This document shows positions 53,405 to 64,000 of a DNA stretch of 64,000 nucleotides, piece after piece. The position numbers and the translations under genes are program-made. The stretch comes from Anaeramoeba flamelloides (taxonomy: Eukaryota; Metamonada; Anaeramoebidae), in the NCBI GenBank assembly GCA_027625915.1, contig JANTQA010000033.1:1364001-1428000 (forward strand), written 5' to 3'. Under the pieces are notes generated by a model. It did no database searches and was not told the origin of the DNA. It worked only from the letters and a program-made list of their open reading frames with translations. Position 1 is the first letter of the stretch; each line of letters opens with the position of its first letter.

Positions 53405-53615
53405 TAGTTTTTATTGAGGTTTTCTGTTTATTTGTAAAGTGTTCTAGGTTTTTTTTGAGGTTTTCTATTTTATTTGTGAAGTGTTCTAGGGTTTTTTGAG
53501 GTTTCACAAATAAAATAGAAAACCTCAACGAAAATCTATTGATTTTCCAAATAAATAGAAAACTCAAAAAAAATTAGAACACTTTACAAATAAACATAAA
53601 ACTCAAGAAAACCTA
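53405..53615. repeat. Nested inverted repeat with a perfect 24-bp stem
   Basis: 53457-53480 and 53503-53526 are perfect reverse complements (arm begins GAGGTTTTCTATTTTATTTG). Around them a second, imperfect pair built on AAGTGTTCTAG / CTAATTTTT..GAACACTTTACAAATAAA extends the hairpin to about 210 bp. Just upstream is the short palindrome CGTCAAGTGACG (53388). Confidence 0.7.
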
Positions 53616-53837
53616 ACGGCACTTTTCCAGAATTCAAAAGAATCAAGAAAAATCATAGGAATTTTACTCTATTCTCTTAACTTCTGGAAAAATAAGTATG
53701 AAAATGTCCACAGAGTTCCTAGTTTTTTTTTTTTTTTTTACTTTTTGGAAAACCAAAAATTAAATAACTTTTCGTTTTATTTCAAAAATTTAAAAAAAAA
53801 CTCACCAAAAAATTTAAAAAAAAAAAAACAATTAAAC

Positions 53838-54330
53838 CCTATTCCAAAAATTTGGACACACCCAAAATCAAAAATTGGCAAAATAAAAATCAATTTATTA
53901 TAATTTTCCCAAACTAAAGATTAAACCACATTTAATTTACCAGTATTAATGTTTTTATAAGTAATCATTTTCATCCAAACAAAAGAAAAAAAAATAAAAC
54001 GAAAAAAAAAAAATTGGTCTGTGTTCAAAATAATGAAACAAGCCGAACAAAAAATATATTGGTAAATTTGTTGAAATTTCACCAACAATTGTTGATCGTT
54101 CAAATGTAAGATAAAATCAATCAATTGTATGTGATTTTCCAATTTAACAAACCTCAACACTAACGTTCTATCAACCATCAAAAAAAAATTCCAGATCTAA
54201 GGAAACAGATTACTGTAACTGGAAAAAAGGAAATGAAAACAAAAACAAAAAAGACAAAAAATGAAATAGTTTGTAAAATAAAAATTATTTCCAAATTGAA
54301 TGTGAAGTGTGGTATTGCTATTCTTTCAAC
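53838..54330 (+). mobile_element. Interspersed repeat U, copy 2
   Basis: Direct copy of 37195-37690, starting CCTATTCCAAAAATTTGGAC. The segment corresponding to the small ORF is shifted out of frame, while the conserved intron (GTATGT...TTCCAG) and the LRKQITVTGKKEM stretch remain. The last part stays open longer than in copy 1. Confidence 0.5.
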
Positions 54331-54446
54331 AGTTTAAATTGTTTCCAATTTTTTGGAATTTATTTTTTTTTTTTTAATTTTAATCAATAAATAATTGTTT
54401 TAATATCCCAAATAATTGATATCCCTTTGAAAGATATTTATTAAAT

Positions 54447-54701
54447 TTAAATTACTTTTGAATTATAAGTAAATGGCTTCTTAACTGTGAAGAAAAAAAA
54501 ATTTTCAAATTTTTTACTATTAAATTTGAAAAAAAATCTTATTTGAAAAATAGGATTTTCCAACTTAAATTGTAAAATATCTTGAAAAATAATTTTTGAT
54601 CCAGGATCTTTTATTAACCAATACGATTTGTTATCATTGAAGTTATTAAAAAGTGAAAAATTATCGATTTTTATTTTTTTTTGATAACATTTTTTTTTCA
54701 T
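54447..54701 (-). other. Weak 84-codon open frame
   Basis: ATG at 54701, Phe/Lys/Asn-rich, with a moderately protein-like middle (YWLIKDPGSKIIFQDILQFK). No recognised domain. The length is close to what chance gives at this base composition, so it is listed only as a candidate. Confidence 0.2.
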
Positions 54702-54774
54702 GATTAACTTTTGGGAAAAAAAGTTAAACAGAAAAAAAATATTCAATCAAATTTTTAATTGGGAACTTTAATAG

Positions 54775-55575
54775 AACTTGAAAACTAAGATCAATTAATA
54801 AAAGAAAAAATAAATAAATAAGGACAAAACGGAAGATTCAACACAATCACAGTTTTTTTAATTCTATCTTTTGATGTGGATTTTTTCTTTGATTGATCAA
54901 TTATCAAAAATTTGTTCAAAAAATTAACTATATTTTTGAGGATCTACAAAACCACTCAAAGATTTTGATAATCAAGTTGATTAAAATTATTTTTGTTGTT
55001 TCAATTGAAAATAATATAATGGGTTATTATTAAAAGTTAATTTGTTTCTTCTTTTATTAATTTTATTTTTCATTTTCAGTAATGTTCACAATGAAAAAGT
55101 GTGTTTAACTTTTTTTCAATGTTTCAATTTTTTTTCCCGTACGGTAAGGACGTGTTTTTTGATCAAAATCAATTTTTTGAAGAAACTACTTGTTCATATT
55201 CCCTGCCAATAGAAATAAAAAAAAATTATTAAGAAAGGGTCTTTTGAAGAGAGTCACTCGTCAGGTATCAATTATTTTAGAAAAAGTATTTTTAAATTGA
55301 AAAAAAATCAAGAACCGGAGCTTAAAGGAATAACTGTTAACTATTTTTCATATAATAAGCCAACTTCTGTTTATTTTTAATCCAAACAAATAGATTTTTT
55401 TGAAACACAAGAAAAAAGAAAAAGAAAAAGAAAAAAACAGTTAAAATAAAAGAAAAAAAAAAAAAAAAAAAAAAAAACAGCTTGATTACTGAATAAGAAT
55501 CTTCACCCAAGATCAAGAAGTAATAATAAAACTGAAAAAAAAAACTTGTTTCAAGAGATGATTGAAATTCTTGAT
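54775..55575. other. Gene-free stretch downstream of ras
   Basis: Contains a GTGTGTTTAACTTTTTTTC motif shared with 3120 and poly-A tracts near 55455. No gene seen. Confidence 0.3.
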
Positions 55576-56270
55576 TTACATTAACGAGCACCATCTTCTT
55601 CCTCCCTTTTTTTCTTTTTTCTTTTCATTGTCATTATTTGAACCAAATTTAACTTTTCTGATTTCACGTACTAAACCAAAAAACGCTTCTTCAACATTAG
55701 TTCTTGTTTTAGCAGAGGTTTCGATGAATGGAGAGTTGAAACTTTTTGCCAAATCGGTTCCTTCCCCTTGTGAGACTTGTCTTTCATTTTCAAGATCGTT
55801 TTTGTTTCCAACGATCATCATTGGTACTTCGTCAGAGTCTTTTGCTTGTGTGATTTGTTCTCTAAAACTGGAAACTTCGTCAAAGGAGTTTCTTGAGTTG
55901 ATTGCATAGACAACCAAAAAGCCTTCCCCTTCTCGCATGTATGAGTCTCTCATTGCAGAGTACTCTTCTTGGCCTGCAGTATCGAGAATATCTAACAAGC
56001 AGGTTTCTTCGTCAATTACTACTTGTCTTCTGTAGGAGTCTTCAATTGTTGGATCTGTTTGTTCCCAAATTCGTGATTATAATAATCCAAGAAGAAAGAA
56101 AGAAAGAAAGAAAAAAGGAAAAAAAGAAATTTTTGTTTTTTTGTCAAAAAAAGGTGAATGGAAAATTATTTACCATAAACATCAACAAAATGGTTTTGGA
56201 CCAACTGAATTGTCAATGCAGATTTTCCAACACCACCACCACCAACAACAACAATTTTGTATTCAGTCAT
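55576..56270 (-). CDS. ras: Ras GTPase (classical, CAAX-terminated), two exons
   Basis: Membrane-anchored signalling switch. Exons on the minus strand are 56174-56270 and 55576-56054, with a 119-bp intron (GTAAAT...AACAG). The intron interrupts the codon for the Asp of switch I, DPTIEDSY. The protein has 191 residues: [20 protein letters not shown] with P-loop Gly12 and Gly13, Thr35 in [16 protein letters not shown] with Gln61, GNKNDL and ETSAKT. The hypervariable tail is lysine/arginine-rich ([12 protein letters not shown]) and ends in the CAAX box CSLM; terminal Met favours farnesylation. Residue 11 is Gly rather than Ala, as in several amoebal Ras proteins. All catalytic residues are present, so it should cycle normally. 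Switch I is identical to animal Ras, implying conserved effector and GAP contacts. Confidence 0.95.
56093..56135. repeat. (GAAA)n tract in the ras intron
   Basis: Five to six AGAA units followed by an A/G-rich run, within the intron. Confidence 0.8.
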
Positions 56271-56676
56271 CTTTTCTTAAAGTTAAAAAGTAATGATTTA
56301 AAAAAATGATTAAATAAATTATTTTTTTTTTGTAAATAAATCTTTAAGGGACGAGTAGAAGAAAAAAAATCTTATAGTAAATCATAAATATAGTATAAAA
56401 GAATTTTACAGTTTCTTAAAATTGAAAGCTGAAGTAAAAATATGGTTATCACAAGACCAAACTTACTTTTGAAGCAATTATCCAAAATGGATTATTAGAG
56501 GTTTTGATGATAGCATATATTATCATGATATTTGCAATTAATTCACTATAACATTAAAAAAAAATGGCGAGTAGTCCAAGTTTATCCCGAAAAATCATAA
56601 AATCGTAATATTCTAAATTTTCTTGATAAAATCATTATTGAGAAAAAATAAAATTATTATTTTGAAATCAGCTTAA

Positions 56677-56842
56677 GGATTTAGTCTCTATTATTTTTTT
56701 TTGACCTATACCTAAATAAGGATTCTTTATCTAGAAATATGTTAATATTGAAAATAGTCAGGTTTTTAAATCAAAGTAATTGGCAAAAAATTTTCATAAT
56801 CTCAATAAATTTAGGTAAAAAAATTTAATAGAGTTTAGTCCC
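56677..56842 (-). mobile_element. TTAA-flanked MITE, family A copy 3 (166 bp, reverse)
   Basis: Left end GGATTTAGTCTCTATT, right end AATAGAGTTTAGTCCC, with TTAA on both sides (56673-56676, 56843-56846). Interior is inverted relative to copies 1 and 2 (GGATTCTTTATCTAGAAATA). It lies about 400 bp upstream of ras. Confidence 0.85.
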
Positions 56843-56846
56843 TTAA

Positions 56847-58134
56847 AAAAAATCTCTTGACTTTTAAAACCCCCAAGACTTATACAACGCTTCCCCGATT
56901 TTTAAAAATGTTTGAAAGTATTTGAGGGGTGCGAATTTTCTTCAAGTTTTTAATAATTTTGATAGAAATAAAGTTTCCTCAATGGAATGAGATTATTTGT
57001 CGTGGAAAAAAAAATTTTTTTTCAATTCATTTTTTTTTTTTTACAAATTATAAAAACTCAAACAAATTTTATGATCAATTAATAATAACTCATTTCATGA
57101 ATATACCTGGATATAAAATAGATGTGTTTTTTAAAATAGAAATATTACCTTCACAATTATAAATAAGCAAAAAGAATAAAGAGGAATTTACTTTCTTATT
57201 GGTGATCGAACAAATAAAAGTCTCCAAACCCTAGTTGTGTAATATGTCCTATATAAAGAAGAAAATGAACAAGAAAACAATTGTATAATAAAATCTTAAT
57301 AATTTGTTGATAATGTGGCAAGGTTGTTGTGAAAGCTTTTGAATATTTACACATCCCCTTTTGGCTTTCTTAGAATATTGAAAAATGTTTTAACCCAAGA
57401 ATACATTAGTTTAAAGAACTGGTGGAGGGTTGATTGTTTAAGAAACCTCTTTTATTCAATACAATTTACTTCATCACTTTTAACTGTGAAAATATTTATT
57501 TATCTTCAGTAGTTATTATCTTTGTTGATCTTAAAGGATCGATCGGTTTGTCAACCTAATCAAAAGAAAATATAATACTCTTTGAATTGATCCTTGATTC
57601 AATCAGGTATCTTTTTTGTTGTTTTTTAGAGAATAACTTTTATTTCAATAATCTGTTTTTTGATCAATCAATAAAATTCTTTATAAAAAAATATTGCTCA
57701 ATGACTCCAAAAACCTATCAACTCTTATATCACGATCACTTTTTAATCAGAATATTTTGTCATTTCTCCTGATTTTTAATACAATTAACGATAATATTGA
57801 ATATCAGGATTTTCTAAAATATCGCAATTTGATAATTAAAATCAAGATTTTTGTAACTCTATCGGGATTAGATAAAAATTATCGCGATTCGATAAAAATA
57901 TCACTATTTTGTAACTTTATCGTGACTTAAGCCTAGATATCATTAAAAAATCTTTTTTTTTCTGAAAAATTTGATCCTTTTGTGGATTTTTGAAAAGTTT
58001 AAATTCAAACATATTTCCAATTTATGATAAATTTTTTTTTTTTTGTTCAAGAAGATTGAAATTTTATTATCTAGGAAGTAAATATACAAAATTATACTTT
58101 AAAAAAATGAAAACACAGAGTTTTAGAATTATCC
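56847..58134. other. Gene-free AT-rich stretch
   Basis: Between about 57790 and 57915 there are four degenerate tandem-like copies of a unit around ATCGCGATT-GATAAAAAT. Short open frames at 56929 and 57587-57930 are judged noise. Confidence 0.3.
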
Positions 58135-59035
58135 AATTTATAAAATAAAAAATAAATTTCAAAAAAATTACAATAATTATTACTAAATTGATTAAAAAAT
58201 ATAATTCTTTGATTCAAATAATATTTCAAATCAATTTTTCTTTTGAATGAAAAAAAAATCTGAGAAAAAAAAAATAAAAAAATATTAAAAAATCCCTTAA
58301 ACTCCCTTTTTAAAACCTGGAAAAATCAACTAATAACTAAAAGAAATACTTGATAATTTGATTATTTTTTGATATATTTAATAACTCAATCTTAAACTAT
58401 TTTAGTAGATTATTTAAGAAGAAAGGGTTAAATTTATTAATCAAGGATATTATTATTTTTTAATTTTTATACCATTTTCAAAAAAATCAAACATATTCAA
58501 ATTCGTAATTTTACTAAAAGAAGAAATTCATAGATATTAGCAAAAAAATAATAGTAATAATAACAGTTGGTTGTTTATACACTTGTTATTATTAGAAAAG
58601 GAATATATCATTATGTTTTAAATTAAAGGAAATATAATAAATATTTGTGAATAAAATAAATGATCATTTCTTTCGGGATCTTCAAGGATACGATAGTTAC
58701 TTTATTTTGATTATTTTTTTAAAATGAGATTAAATTTTCAAGGTTATTTATCCATATAAACTCACAGAAATTACTTTTCAAAAAGTGAAATTTCTTCAAA
58801 AGAAAAATCTTTTGTCCAATTTTTCTTTTTCAAATTTGATCTAAATATCCTTACAAAAAAGATCTGATTTTTTTCTAAAAAATTAATCGGGAAAAATGAA
58901 CTTAAATAATACTGATAAATTATTTCTCTAAAGTTTATAAATGTGGTTACTTTTTGTGGTTTAATTGTATCCTTGTATAAATAATTAATCTATTAGCTTT
59001 CGGGGGATTAATAAATTAGAGTACTAGTCCCGATA
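58135..59035 (+). mobile_element. Interspersed repeat Y, copy 3
   Basis: Collinear with 16190-17080 (GGATCTTCAAGGATACGATA, TTTTGTCCAATTTTTCTTTT, TAATTGTATCC, ATTAATCTATTAGCTTT). Ends ...GAGTACTAGTCCC, the complement of a GGGACTAGTACTC terminus. No coding content. Confidence 0.55.
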
Positions 59036-59519
59036 TTCTATAAGTTTTAAAAATTTTGAAAATTGAAGATCAAAATATTTTATTCAGAACTAATTTTCAA
59101 CACATATAAAAGTCAAATTTATATGTCTCGTTTAAAAAATGAATGTGAAAAAATATTTACTGTATGTTCCTTATTTTTCTTTTACATATATATTTCAAAA
59201 GGAATTGATTATAATTTTTTTTCTTTCTTTATCTGTTTGGTACTTTTTACTATGTGTTATCCTTTGGGAACACAGATTCCCAAACTAAGATCGAATTCTG
59301 GAGAATTGAAAATGACGAAGATAGTGGATAATAATAATTAAGTTATATAGAATTAACTTCACCATAGATTGGTCTCTAATTAAAATATGTTGTAATTGGG
59401 TTTAAATGATAATAGTAGGTCTATGGTCCACATAACTCTAAGAAAATATATTATAAATGTTATTACATAATAATTTATTACATTATTTATTAATTATCTC
59501 AATGAAAATATAAACTTTT
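59036..59519. other. Gene-free stretch with one weak frame
   Basis: A 92-codon frame (59063-59341) reads LIFNTYKSQIYMSRLKNECE and later MCYPLGTQIPKLRSNSGELK. Its C-terminal half is somewhat protein-like, but there is no domain and no support from splicing. Confidence 0.2.
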
Positions 59520-60170
59520 AAACCCATTTCCGAATCTAAAAATAAAAACCAAAATTATAGTATTCTGGTATATTATATTTCATATTTATAATCCAACAAA
59601 AGTAACTATTTGAATATTCATTTTTAATTTTAAATATTAACTCAATAATCATTAACATAAAACACAAAGACTGATAATTGTGTTTCCATTTGACAAAGCA
59701 CATTATAGCCCAATATAATTTCAAAATTTCAGAAATAATTTGTCAAAAAAATCTTTGAGTTAATTATTTAATTTTTTACATAAAATCCAATTTTTTATCT
59801 TTTAATCTACAATTCTTGTTAAATTTAAGAAAGTTAATCTTGGATGTTTATTTCTAAACTATTTAAAATAACCATAGGTTAAAATATTATTTTGATTTTG
59901 TTTTTTATATTTAGATTTTGAAAAAAAAACTTTAATATTAGTTTAATAAAAGTGCAATTAATTATACAATTTATTCAAATTGGTATCATTGTTCTTGTCA
60001 AATTATAAAAATACATCTGTTATTACATTATAATTACATTAAAAAGGTTATTCAACAAAATTAACCCTTCTTTACCTGAAATTCTAAAAAATATTTTATT
60101 TTTTTTTGAATTTTGTTTCAATTATATTTTTTTCAAAAATAACACAAAAAAATGTAAATAAACTCTGTTT
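59520..60170 (+). repeat. Interspersed repeat Z, copy 2 (left block)
   Basis: About 59520-59780 matches 43050-43320 in direct orientation (TAGTATTCTG, TCAGAAATAATTTGTCAA). The remainder up to the CAGTCAAAGG end at 60171 is unassigned AT-rich sequence. Confidence 0.45.
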
Positions 60171-60853
60171 CAGTCAAAGGGGCCCAACGTTTTTTTCAAA
60201 TATCAATTATTTTATATAATTGACCTTTGAAGAACCAATAAGAAATAAATAGAATAATACACCTCAAAGAAATGTTGATACATGTCTGAAAGAATATTAA
60301 TAAATCAATAGCTTTTCTTAAAAATTGAAAAACTCAAATTCTTAGGGGCCCTATTGAGAAAAAACAACGATGTTTGTTTTGAACTTCTACTGGTATTTGA
60401 ATAATAAATATCAAACATTTTTCACTTCATTTTCCATACTTTTCTTTTAGAAATTAAGCCCTCAAACAAAGTTTGTTGGTATTTGTGGTCTCTATTTGAA
60501 AAAGGAAATGAAAATGAAGTGAAAATTTTTCACATTTATTAAACAAATATCAAGATCAAAGATCAAATTGAATTCCAATAGAAATCAATATGATTTCTCA
60601 ACAATCTTTACATGGTTTCAATAACATTAGAATAACAAGTTTTGACCAAGTGACTATTGATCTTGCAATAAAAAATTTTTTGCAAAAGAATGACGTTTTT
60701 AAAAAAAAATCGAAAAAAAAAAACAAAAATGTGTAGAAATGTGAAAAAATGATTTTAATTTTAAAAATTTCCAAAATAAAATTTTTCTTCTAATATCTAT
60801 GCAAACCCTTTAAACACATGTATTATACCATTACAACTGGGCCCCTTTGACTG
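60171..60853. mobile_element. Element of the CAGTCAAAGG-end family, copy 2 (683 bp), with an insertion
   Basis: Left end CAGTCAAAGGGGCCCA; right end, opposite strand, identical for those 16 bases. Flanks AAACT-TGTTT / AAACTATTTTT extend the symmetry outward. The right two-thirds match repeat Z copy 1 at 44219-44720. A foldback block (repeat W copy 2, about 60389-60545) is present here and absent from Z copy 1, so W inserted into this copy. No transposase frame. Confidence 0.75.
60389..60545. mobile_element. Repeat W, copy 2, inserted in the CAGTCAAAGG element
   Basis: Foldback with TTTTTCACTTCATTTTCC and GGAAATGAAAATGAAGTGAA arms. Related to 50474-50755. The corresponding position in repeat Z copy 1 (about 44400) has no insert. 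Confidence 0.6.
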
Positions 60854-61751
60854 AAAAATAGTTTAGTTGTCTTATTTTCAGATCACAATTTTTAAGTTAA
60901 CAAAATATTTAAAAAATTAATCTTTTCCCATAAATAACAATATTTCTCATGAAATTACCTAACCAAATTTTTTTGGAAATGTAAATACAATCAAATTTTA
61001 TACTATTTCCAAAAAAGCAGGGAAAATTTATTTTCAAATATATTTATTAAACTAAATCTTCAAAAAAGTATTTAAATATCCAAAATCATTAATTATCATA
61101 AGTAGATTTTTGATAAGAATTCTATTTGTTTGTTAGTAATGTATTATATAAATAAAAGATATTAAATTTTCTGATCTCAATTTTATCTGATATTTTTTAG
61201 AAGTGAAAATTGGTGTTTATTATTTTCTTTTTGATCATAAAAATCTTTTTCATAACTTGTTGTACCTAAACAAATTTTCAAATAGAATTGAAAACATAAA
61301 ATTGTATTTGATTGTTTAAAAAATCATTTGTACCCTTTCCATATTTCTAGTTTTTTTATTGAAATTGATTTGCTTTGTTTTCACGAAAAAAAGTGCTATT
61401 TTTTTTTTCATTTTTTGGAAATATTTCAATGAAGATATTTTTAAAATAAATGTCTTAGTCATTGATTCAATCTGAATTAATATTATACTTAATTTTTATC
61501 TTACCAATTAACGAATACTTCCACTAACAAATATGATTTTTTATGAACTGTAAAAAAAAATGCCATACTTTTTTGGAAATACCTTAGAGAAAGAAAAATG
61601 TTAGGAAGGTATTAAACACAAAAAAGAAAAAGAAAAAGAAAAATGTTGTTTTGTTTTTGATTTATAGTTGTTAGAATAAAAAAAAAAAAAAATAGGAGTT
61701 ATTATAAATAAGGAGCAAAATAAAATAATTAAAAATGTAAACTTTGGTAAT
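60854..61751. other. Gene-free stretch downstream of the Sec7-PH gene
   Basis: AT-rich, with (GAAAAA)n near 61625; no gene or repeat copy recognised. Confidence 0.3.
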
Positions 61752-62761
61752 TTAAACAAAACATTTTGATAATATTGTTGCTCTTAATAGATGCCGAACC
61801 CATTCTTTATATTCTTCTTTTGAAAAGGCAGAGATGAGATAATTTTTATGATTACCTTTTTTAGATCCTTTAGATTTTTTTTTTTTGTAGCCAAATTTTT
61901 CTTCGTTGCCAGTTTTTACAATTCTAAATTGATAGCCTCTTTTGCTTTTGGGGGGCTGTTTCCCCTTTTTTATTTCAATACCCGAAAGTGGTATAATACC
62001 TAAAGGCTGATTTGCATTTATTGTTTGGTAATAATATAAACATTCGTTTGTGAAAACGAACCAACGCCTTTTCCATGTTTTAATTTTCCCGCCTTGCTTT
62101 CTTAGAACTGAATTTAAATCAGATGAAAAAAATGGTATAGGTTTTTCAAATAAATGATTATAACAGTTTTTTAAAAAATTTTTAGGTAATTTAATCCTTT
62201 TTTCAACGCTTTTACAAAAATCCATAAAATCCTCAAGATCCGTAAATGGATAAGTATAACTATTTGATCTGATTATTGACAATTTAAAAGCTATTTTCGT
62301 AACATTTTCTATTATTATATAATATAATTGACAAAAGTTTTGAGAATATATTTATTTATGTGGGTGTTTATATGGATAGATATATTTAAATTTACAATTT
62401 GCTATATTGAATATAAATTAAAATAAACAATACAATAAAAAAAAAAAATATAATATTACCAGCTGAACTCAATAATTTTGGATTTTGTTTAAAATATTCT
62501 TTTCCAAATTCGGCAAAGCATTGTTCAATAAGTTTTTTATTTACGGGCAAAATAATTCTTTCCCAAAATTTTCTTTAAATTAAAATTCAATATTTTTAAT
62601 ATAAATTTATTTCAATAAATTTATAAAAATTTAAATTTATTAAAAAATAAATAACTTTAAAAAAAAAAAAAAAAAATTACATTAAAGATTTTGTTAATAA
62701 TTCATCACAAAAGTTAAAATAACTGAGAAAATACTGGAGCATTGATACCGTATCGTTGTTA
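61752..62761 (-). CDS. Sec7-PH protein of the cytohesin/ARNO type, 5' end not found; Sec7 glutamic finger missing
   Basis: Exons on the minus strand: 62681-62761, 62460-62572 and 61752-62290. Introns are 108 bp (GTAATT...TAAAG) and 169 bp (GTAATA...AATAG); phases fit at both joins. The first exon starts after an ATATAG acceptor, so more 5' exons exist. The PH domain is clear: GGKIKTWKRRWFVFTNECLYYYQ, PLGIIPLSGIEI, and a final helix EEYKEWVRHLLRA. It keeps the K-x9-12-R-x-R-like phosphoinositide-binding pattern of cytohesins and their long β6-β7 insertion. The preceding part aligns with the second half of a Sec7 domain (LIKFWERIILPVNKKLIEQC...KLPKNFLKNCYNHLF). Where active Sec7 domains have FRLPGEAQ, this reads IILPVNKK, so the glutamate that expels GDP from Arf is absent. 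An inactive or repurposed Arf-binding, membrane-recruited protein is inferred. Confidence 0.82.
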
Positions 62762-63616
62762 CTATATCAAAAAATATTAAAATAAAAATGTAAAGAAGAA
62801 AGGGAATTAATTAATTATCATAATAGAATTTTATATTCAAAGAGGATTACTATTTTAATCATTAATAAATAAATAATAAATAAAATATTTCATAATTTGA
62901 TTCCTTATTTAATTAAAATAAATGGGTAGAATCCAAACTTGGAATTAAAAATAGAGAAAAAAACATCTAGCCATATATATATATATTTAATTTTTTCCTG
63001 AATAAAATTATAATTATATAGATAATTCATAATAATTTTCTTTGATAAATTACATAAAGTTTTTTAAAAAATAATCAGGATTATTAATATCAAATAATTA
63101 GGTTTTAAAATTCATTTCATTTTAATTTTTTTTCCGGATTTTTCCCTGGCTGGACGTTCTTTATTTTGGGAAGAAGAGTTACAATAAAAAAAGATCAAGT
63201 GGTTACTTGCTAATACTGTGACACTGGAACATGAAAGTATGAGTAACTTGGAAATAAAATCTAAAAAGCAAAAGGCAAAAAATACCTAATGTTTGTAGCA
63301 AATCAGATCAAAAAAAAAAAAAAGAATTGAAATTACAACAATTAAATAACGATCCACAGGTGAACATTCACAATTAACTATCAAATTATATTAAATTAAC
63401 CAAAAGTGTCGTGGTTGTGATTTTGGATGTTCTTATTTAAAGATAGCATTGTTTGTGTTTTCTTTTTGATTTTTTTTTACCAATTACTTCTTAAAAGACC
63501 TTTTTAAATTTCAATTTTTTTTCTTTCTTTCTTTGCAATTTTTTGTTTTTGCCTTTTCTCTTTTCTAATTTTTGCTTTTGCTTTTTAAACATAAAAAAAT
63601 TTGGGTGTGTCTATCG
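62762..63616. other. Upstream of the Sec7-PH exons; unassigned coding-like stretch
   Basis: The missing 5' exons of the Sec7-PH gene should lie here or beyond, but I could not identify them. On the plus strand, 63128-63290 contains protein-like but interrupted reading (DFSLAGRSLFWEEELQ, then KWLLANTVTLEHESMSNLEI). It is GC-richer than the surroundings, has no recognised domain, and is probably a relic. A TTTGGGTGTGTC motif at 63599 resembles the complement of the repeat U end. Confidence 0.3.
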
Positions 63617-63725
63617 ATTGAATAATCGTGAAATCTATGATTTTACACTAAATTTCTTTTTCATTAAATTTAAGTAAAAGGACATTTTGAGAGTGTAATT
63701 TACACTTATTCAATAATAATTCTTC
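63617..63725 (+). repeat. Repeat block shared with 38285-38395
   Basis: Begins GAATAATCGTGAAATCTATG and ends around CACTTATTCAATAATAA, collinear with the block in the Rab intron. Confidence 0.45.
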
Positions 63726-64000
63726 ATTTTTTTTTTTTTTTTTTTTTCTATAAAATTTAAAAATTAAATATTTTGTGTCTATTTGATGATGATATAAGAA
63801 GAAAAGTTCTTGTTAAATAAAAAAGAATTCAGAAAATAACCTTAAGGCAAATATATTTGATCTCTTACCTGATTTCAATTTTGCTAAGAGTCAATTTTAA
63901 ATTTGTTAATTTTCAATTTTGGAAATAGTTATTTCAACCAACAGTTTAATTTTAATCCCAATAACTTTTTCTTTTTATAGATTCTATATTTGGACTTAAT
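63726..64000. other. Right edge, no gene established
   Basis: AT-rich. The last 20 bases follow a T-rich TTTTTATAG acceptor-like site (63972-63980) and could begin an exon of a plus-strand gene that continues outside the window. Too little sequence to judge. Confidence 0.3.

Noticed and set aside
55562-56309. Plus-strand frames of 115 and 135 codons
   Set aside because: Antisense to the ras exons; the minus strand encodes the full set of Ras motifs.

Overview
This is a very AT-rich, sparsely genic stretch of a nuclear genome from a unicellular eukaryote. Spliceosomal introns, a eukaryotic RNA polymerase subunit, cytosolic ribosomal proteins, Ras, Rab, Sec7-PH and B-box/filamin proteins establish the domain of life. 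The base composition, the Asn/Gln-rich low-complexity protein and the TRIM-like B-box plus filamin architecture would suit an amoeboid protist (amoebozoan, or an Anaeramoeba-like metamonad). The species cannot be fixed from this window. All three standard stop codons end genes here, which suggests the standard code.

Genes in order: a partial 3' end of an unidentified plus-strand gene at the left edge (2-1289); RPB10 (4259-4578, minus); a small PH-like protein (5564-6079, plus); a doubtful short coding region near 11.6 kb; ribosomal protein S16 (11892-12644, minus); a 1347-residue C2H2/AT-hook protein that looks transposase-derived (19642-23685, plus); ribosomal protein L10/uL16 (28038-29099, minus); a Rab2/4/14-type GTPase with a 4.68-kb last intron (34735-40516, plus); a B-box/coiled-coil/filamin/SPRY-like protein with a 3.46-kb intron (44951-50110, minus); a classical Ras with a CAAX box (55576-56270, minus); and a Sec7-PH protein of cytohesin type lacking its 5' end (61752-62761, minus). 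Exons were joined by eye from reading frame, splice dinucleotides and family knowledge. They have no operonic relationship. They are housekeeping and signalling genes separated by long repeat fields.

The space between genes, and the two long introns, are filled with degenerate interspersed repeats, many visible as two or three copies inside this window. They include a TTAA-flanked MITE family (three copies, one nested in another repeat whose uninterrupted copy is also present), a family with CAGTCAAAGG-type inverted ends, a CACTAC-ended MITE, two TA-flanked mariner-like elements, several long-armed foldbacks, and decayed protein-coding repeats. No tRNA, rRNA or CRISPR array was recognised.

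The observations most worth following are the nested TTAA insertion with its empty site, the Sec7 domain that lacks the catalytic glutamate, the large DDE-like zinc-finger protein, a repeat carrying a short intron-containing ORF, and the recurrent GTTTGY 5' splice sites.
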